From the NCBI RefSeq assembly GCF_900112865.1, contig NZ_FONH01000021.1:1-64000 (forward strand): a stretch of 64,000 nucleotides of DNA, given 5' to 3'. Positions within the stretch are counted from its first letter, which is position 1. Each line of letters begins with the position of its first letter. Below the pieces are notes generated by a model. The model was not told where the DNA came from, searched no databases, and worked only from the letters and a program-made list of their open reading frames with translations. Shown here one piece after another: positions 61,517 through 64,000 of the stretch. The stretch comes from Dyella marensis. GTDB taxonomy: Bacteria; Pseudomonadota; Gammaproteobacteria; Xanthomonadales; Rhodanobacteraceae. Made by a program: the position numbers and the translations under genes.

Positions 61517-61945
61517 ATGCTTCCGAGAGAACGCTTTGCCTGGATCTGGACCATCGCGCTGGTACTCATCGGCGCCGCCTATTTCATCGCGGTGGCCGTG
61601 CAGCAGCAGGCGCACGCCGAGCTCGGCTTCCTGACCCGGATCGCCACCCTGGCGGTCGCCCTGGGTTCGCTGGCCGTGGTCGCCGGCGGCGAGCGGCTGT
61701 TCGCCCTGCTCAGCGGCCGCCATCGCTACGAAGCACCGGACGAGCGCGAGCGCTTCATGGATGCGCGTGCGTCCACTTATGCCTACTACGTGCTGATGGC
61801 GGGCATGCTGATCGTCGGTTTCGTCATGCCGTTCGGCCGCGGCGGCTGGGACATCGTGCACGGCGCCTTCCTGGCGGTGATCGCCGCCGAGGTGGTGCAC
61901 CACGGCTCGCTCGCCCTGGCCTATCGCCGAGGCTGGCGTGTCTGA
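61517..61945 (+). CDS. small inner-membrane protein paired with an XRE regulator
   Basis: 142 residues with four hydrophobic segments (IWTIALVLIGAAYFIAVAVQ, LTRIATLAVALGSLAVVAGG, AYYVLMAGMLIVGFVMPFG, VHGAFLAVIAAEVVHHGSLA) and a charged loop GRHRYEAPDERERFMDARA. The layout, four helices with an ERERF-type loop and a following small XRE gene overlapping by eight bases, matches the DUF2178-like membrane protein/XRE pairs found in many bacteria and archaea. Function unknown. Confidence 0.78.
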   Translation: MLPRERFAWIWTIALVLIGAAYFIAVAVQQQAHAELGFLTRIATLAVALGSLAVVAGGERLFALLSGRHRYEAPDERERFMDARASTYAYYVLMAGMLIVGFVMPFGRGGWDIVHGAFLAVIAAEVVHHGSLALAYRRGWRV

Positions 61946-62150
61946 GAAGCGCCTGACCAACAACATCCGCACGCTGCGCTTCCTGGCGGGCGAGATGACC
62001 CAAGCGGACCTGGGCCAGCGCGTGGGCCTGACCCGCCAGACCATCGCGGCGGTGGAGGCAGGCAAGTATTCGCCGACGCTGGAGACGGCATTTCGCATTG
62101 CCGAGGTGTTCGGCAAGCCGTTGGACGAGGTGTTCCGCTGGGAGAGCTGA
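61938..62150 (+). CDS. XRE-family (YozG-like) transcriptional regulator
   Basis: 70 residues from a GTG start inside the upstream gene's last codons. A single helix-turn-helix: IRTLRFLAGEMTQADLGQRV, then GLTRQTIAAVEAGKYSPTLE and AFRIAEVFGKPLDEVFRW. It is almost only a DNA-binding domain, as in Cro/YozG-like regulators. It probably controls its own operon through the direct repeats at 61442-61472. The predicted toxin gene 128 bases downstream might also be in its reach (inference). Confidence 0.9.
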   Translation: MSEKRLTNNIRTLRFLAGEMTQADLGQRVGLTRQTIAAVEAGKYSPTLETAFRIAEVFGKPLDEVFRWES

Positions 62151-62277
62151 GCGGGGGCGAATAGCGTTCTCGCCGGGAATAGGCTCAATAAATAGCTATC
62201 TGTAGCTGTCCGTTCATTCCGGATCAGTGTCTGGATTAGCCTCGGTCACGCCACATCTCAAGCTGACGCGAGGCGAT

Positions 62278-63222
62278 ATGGACACAAGGCGGGCATCTTC
62301 AATCGGCTCAGTCCCTGCAAGCGTGAACTCGGTGCTGAAAAAGTGGTTCGTTCTGCCGCTACTGCTGGTCCCGTTTTCCCTGGCGGCGCTGCCGGTGAAT
62401 CCGGTTCACCTGGTCTTTCGAGCCGACGATCGGCCCTTGGCGGACATTCAGGAGGCCGGAGGCATGCGGCCGTGGGCGAATGGCATGCCGGACGATAATC
62501 TGCTGCATCACTTCGAAGGCGAATCCATCGAGGGCCATACCAGCAACTTCGTATCGACGACATCGAGCCTGGGCGCGGCAATCGAACACGCGGCTTCGCT
62601 GGCCCGACCCAACAGCGAGGAACCCTTCGATACCGACTTCGTCACTTACATCTATCAAGTCCGGCCCGACCATGGCTTCTACGATGTCGAAGCCTCGCTG
62701 GCGCAGGCGCGGGACATCGCTGCTTCCGACTCTCAACGCCGGACTCGACTGGAATCGATCCTCCGCGACTATGCAGGCATGGACGAACTGGTCGCGCATC
62801 GCGGCTTCTCGCATGAGCGGATCATCGCCTATGCGGAGCTCACCGGAACGCTGCTTCAGCGTTTTGGCGTTGCGGCCGGCTCGCCCTTGCTTTCCCCAAC
62901 TTTCTGGAGCCATCGGTGGATCGGCAACGCCGATTACCGCCCGGCCTACGATGCGGATACGAGCAATCCTGAGGTCTACACGAATGTCGGTGATCCGCGG
63001 GGCTACCGAGACATGGCCGCTGGCGAGACGCTGGCGGCAGTGCCGCTGGCCTTTACCTGCGAGAGCATTCGCCTCGATGCCGGCGGCAGTACGCAGCGAA
63101 AGCGCAGGCATGCCAATCGTGCCGCCTGCGCAGGCCAGGCATACATGACGAGCCGGCTTCTGCCGAACAGGATTTTCTATGACAAAAGGCTTTTAGAGGC
63201 GATCGTGCGCGACGGGCTTTGA
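62278..63222 (+). CDS. predicted secreted pertussis-toxin-S1-like ADP-ribosyltransferase
   Basis: 314 residues. A hydrophobic leader at 20-38 (VLKKWFVLPLLLVPFSLAAL) should act as signal peptide. The next ~150 residues align by eye with pertussis toxin S1: VFRADDRP (R48, S1 Arg9), DNLLHHFEG (H78, S1 His35), SNFVSTTSS (STT 93-95, S1 Ser-Thr-Ser 52-54), YIYQVRPDHGFYDV (S1 YIYEVRADNNFYGA) and MDELVAHRGFSHERI (E170, S1 Glu129 in SEYLAHRRIPPENI). Spacing Arg to Glu is 122 against 120 in S1. So it should transfer ADP-ribose from NAD to a protein. Two cysteines (261, 284) could pair. No B-subunit gene is adjacent. GAGG precedes the ATG. Base composition looks lower in GC than neighbours. Target and export route are unknown. 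Confidence 0.85.
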   Translation: MDTRRASSIGSVPASVNSVLKKWFVLPLLLVPFSLAALPVNPVHLVFRADDRPLADIQEAGGMRPWANGMPDDNLLHHFEGESIEGHTSNFVSTTSSLGAAIEHAASLARPNSEEPFDTDFVTYIYQVRPDHGFYDVEASLAQARDIAASDSQRRTRLESILRDYAGMDELVAHRGFSHERIIAYAELTGTLLQRFGVAAGSPLLSPTFWSHRWIGNADYRPAYDADTSNPEVYTNVGDPRGYRDMAAGETLAAVPLAFTCESIRLDAGGSTQRKRRHANRAACAGQAYMTSRLLPNRIFYDKRLLEAIVRDGL

Positions 63223-63354
63223 GCGGGGCAACCGCGGCCCGAATCGCCAAGCCTGAGTTGGGTCGATTCCGTAGCGAGTGCGGCAGGCGCTGCCGGCTTG
63301 TCATCCGATGGGTGGATACTAGGCCATTACGGGTTGCAAGCTGTTCCTCCGCCC

Positions 63355-64000
63355 ATGTCTACGAGCGTGCCAACCTCGAACACCCTGTCAGCAGGGCGCG
63401 CTCTTGAAGTCGGGGCGGTGTTCCTGCGCCTGGGGCTGACTTCGTTCGGCGGTCCGATCGCGCACCTGGGCTACTTTCGCCGCGAGTTCGTCGAGCGCCG
63501 CCGCTGGCTCGACGAGGAGCATTTCGCGCAGCTGCTGGCGCTGTGCCAGTTCCTGCCTGGGCCTGCGAGCAGCCAGCTCGGTTTTTCGATCGGCCTGCTG
63601 CGTGCCGGCTGGGCAGGCGCGTTGGCAGCGTTCGTGGCGTTTACCTTGCCGTCGGCACTGTTGCTGTTTGCATTTGCCGAATTCAGCAGCCAACTGGCGG
63701 GCCCGTGGGGGCAAGCCGTCGTCCACGGGTTGAAGCTGGTGGCGGTGGCGGTCGTTGCGCAAGGCGTGCTCGGCATGGCGCGCAGCCTGTGTCCCGATGC
63801 GCCGCGCGCCTTGCTGGCGGTGGCGGCTACGGTGTTGATGGCGATCAGCACGCTGCCGGCGATGCAGTTGCTCGTCGTGGCTGGTGGTGCCGCGCTCGGG
63901 CCGTTGATCTGCCGGCGGGTGGTGGCGCGGCAAGGCGACAGCTTTGCGTTGACGTACGGTTCTCGCGCAGGCGTGGCGCTGCTGTTGGCTTATGGTGCGT
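63355..64000 (+). CDS. chrA: chromate transporter ChrA, 5' part (cut by window end)
   Basis: At least 215 residues from ATG 63355 with no stop before the window edge. The ChrA signature is clear: FLRLGLTSFGGPIAHLGYFR, then REFVERRRWLDEEHFAQLLA, LCQFLPGPASSQLGFSIGLL and a run of hydrophobic helices. ChrA carriers export chromate (CHR family) using membrane energy. The protein would be the long-chain type, about 400 residues, if complete. The 132 bases between it and the toxin-like gene hold nothing I can name. Confidence 0.9.
   Translation, partial: MSTSVPTSNTLSAGRALEVGAVFLRLGLTSFGGPIAHLGYFRREFVERRRWLDEEHFAQLLALCQFLPGPASSQLGFSIGLLRAGWAGALAAFVAFTLPSALLLFAFAEFSSQLAGPWGQAVVHGLKLVAVAVVAQGVLGMARSLCPDAPRALLAVAATVLMAISTLPAMQLLVVAGGAALGPLICRRVVARQGDSFALTYGSRAGVALLLAYGA

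Overview
The window is high-GC DNA from a gammaproteobacterium of the Xanthomonadales/Lysobacterales. Rhodanobacteraceae-type genera (Dyella, Luteibacter, Rhodanobacter) fit best. The grounds are gene content (TonB-dependent receptor, GlxA-type regulator, DUF885 peptidase, pgaABCD, imuA-imuB-dnaE2) and many short palindromic intergenic repeats. This is an inference from protein types; no rRNA or tRNA gene is present. The DNA is chromosomal in character, densely coding on both strands, with no insertion sequence, prophage or CRISPR array visible.

Layout. 0-5 kb: M14 peptidase, FUSC membrane protein, and an aldo/keto reductase divergent from a LysR regulator. 4.7-7.3 kb: a large TonB-dependent receptor with a consensus-like promoter overlapped by a CG-centred palindrome. 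7.8-12.4 kb: exported protein of unknown function, serine hydrolase, esterase lipoprotein, small proteins and repeats. 13-18.8 kb: detoxification and stress genes (GST, GlxA-like regulator, quinol monooxygenase, PEBP, aldo/keto reductase) and a TetR regulator divergent from a metallo-beta-lactamase-fold protein. 18.8-24.5 kb: pgaABCD for poly-N-acetylglucosamine export, followed by an RcsB-like regulator and a degenerate kinase/receiver/Hpt protein. 26.6-35 kb: hydroxylase, GH18 chitinase-like protein with the same palindrome type as the receptor, YCII protein, lipoprotein, hydrolases, sulfotransferase, PIN protein and nicotinamidase. 35.3-40.3 kb: a repeat array and a LysR/MFS/SDR/alcohol dehydrogenase cluster. 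40.3-50.4 kb: FAD oxidoreductase plus cysteine dioxygenase, TonB, universal stress protein with a possible small RNA or leader, hemolysin III, TfoX-like protein, DUF885 peptidase, RIO-like kinase and ferredoxin reductase. 50.9-55.6 kb: a second RcsB-like regulator beside a BvgS-like hybrid kinase. 55.6-61.3 kb: an SOS mutagenesis operon of a UmuD-like autoprotease, ImuA, ImuB and DnaE2. 61.5-64 kb: a membrane protein/XRE regulator pair, a predicted secreted pertussis-toxin-S1-like ADP-ribosyltransferase, and the start of a chromate transporter.

Most noteworthy: (1) the ADP-ribosyltransferase at 62278-63222, which retains the Arg, His, Ser-Thr and Glu signatures of pertussis toxin S1; (2) shared ACAACGTTGTC-type palindromes upstream of the receptor and the chitinase, suggesting one regulon; (3) two RcsB-like loci sharing RcsB-box-like sites; (4) palindromic repeats that supply the stop codons of several genes; (5) a UmuD-like protein with an extra N-terminal domain heading an ImuAB-DnaE2 operon. 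All calls come from reading the sequence and translations; no database search was run.
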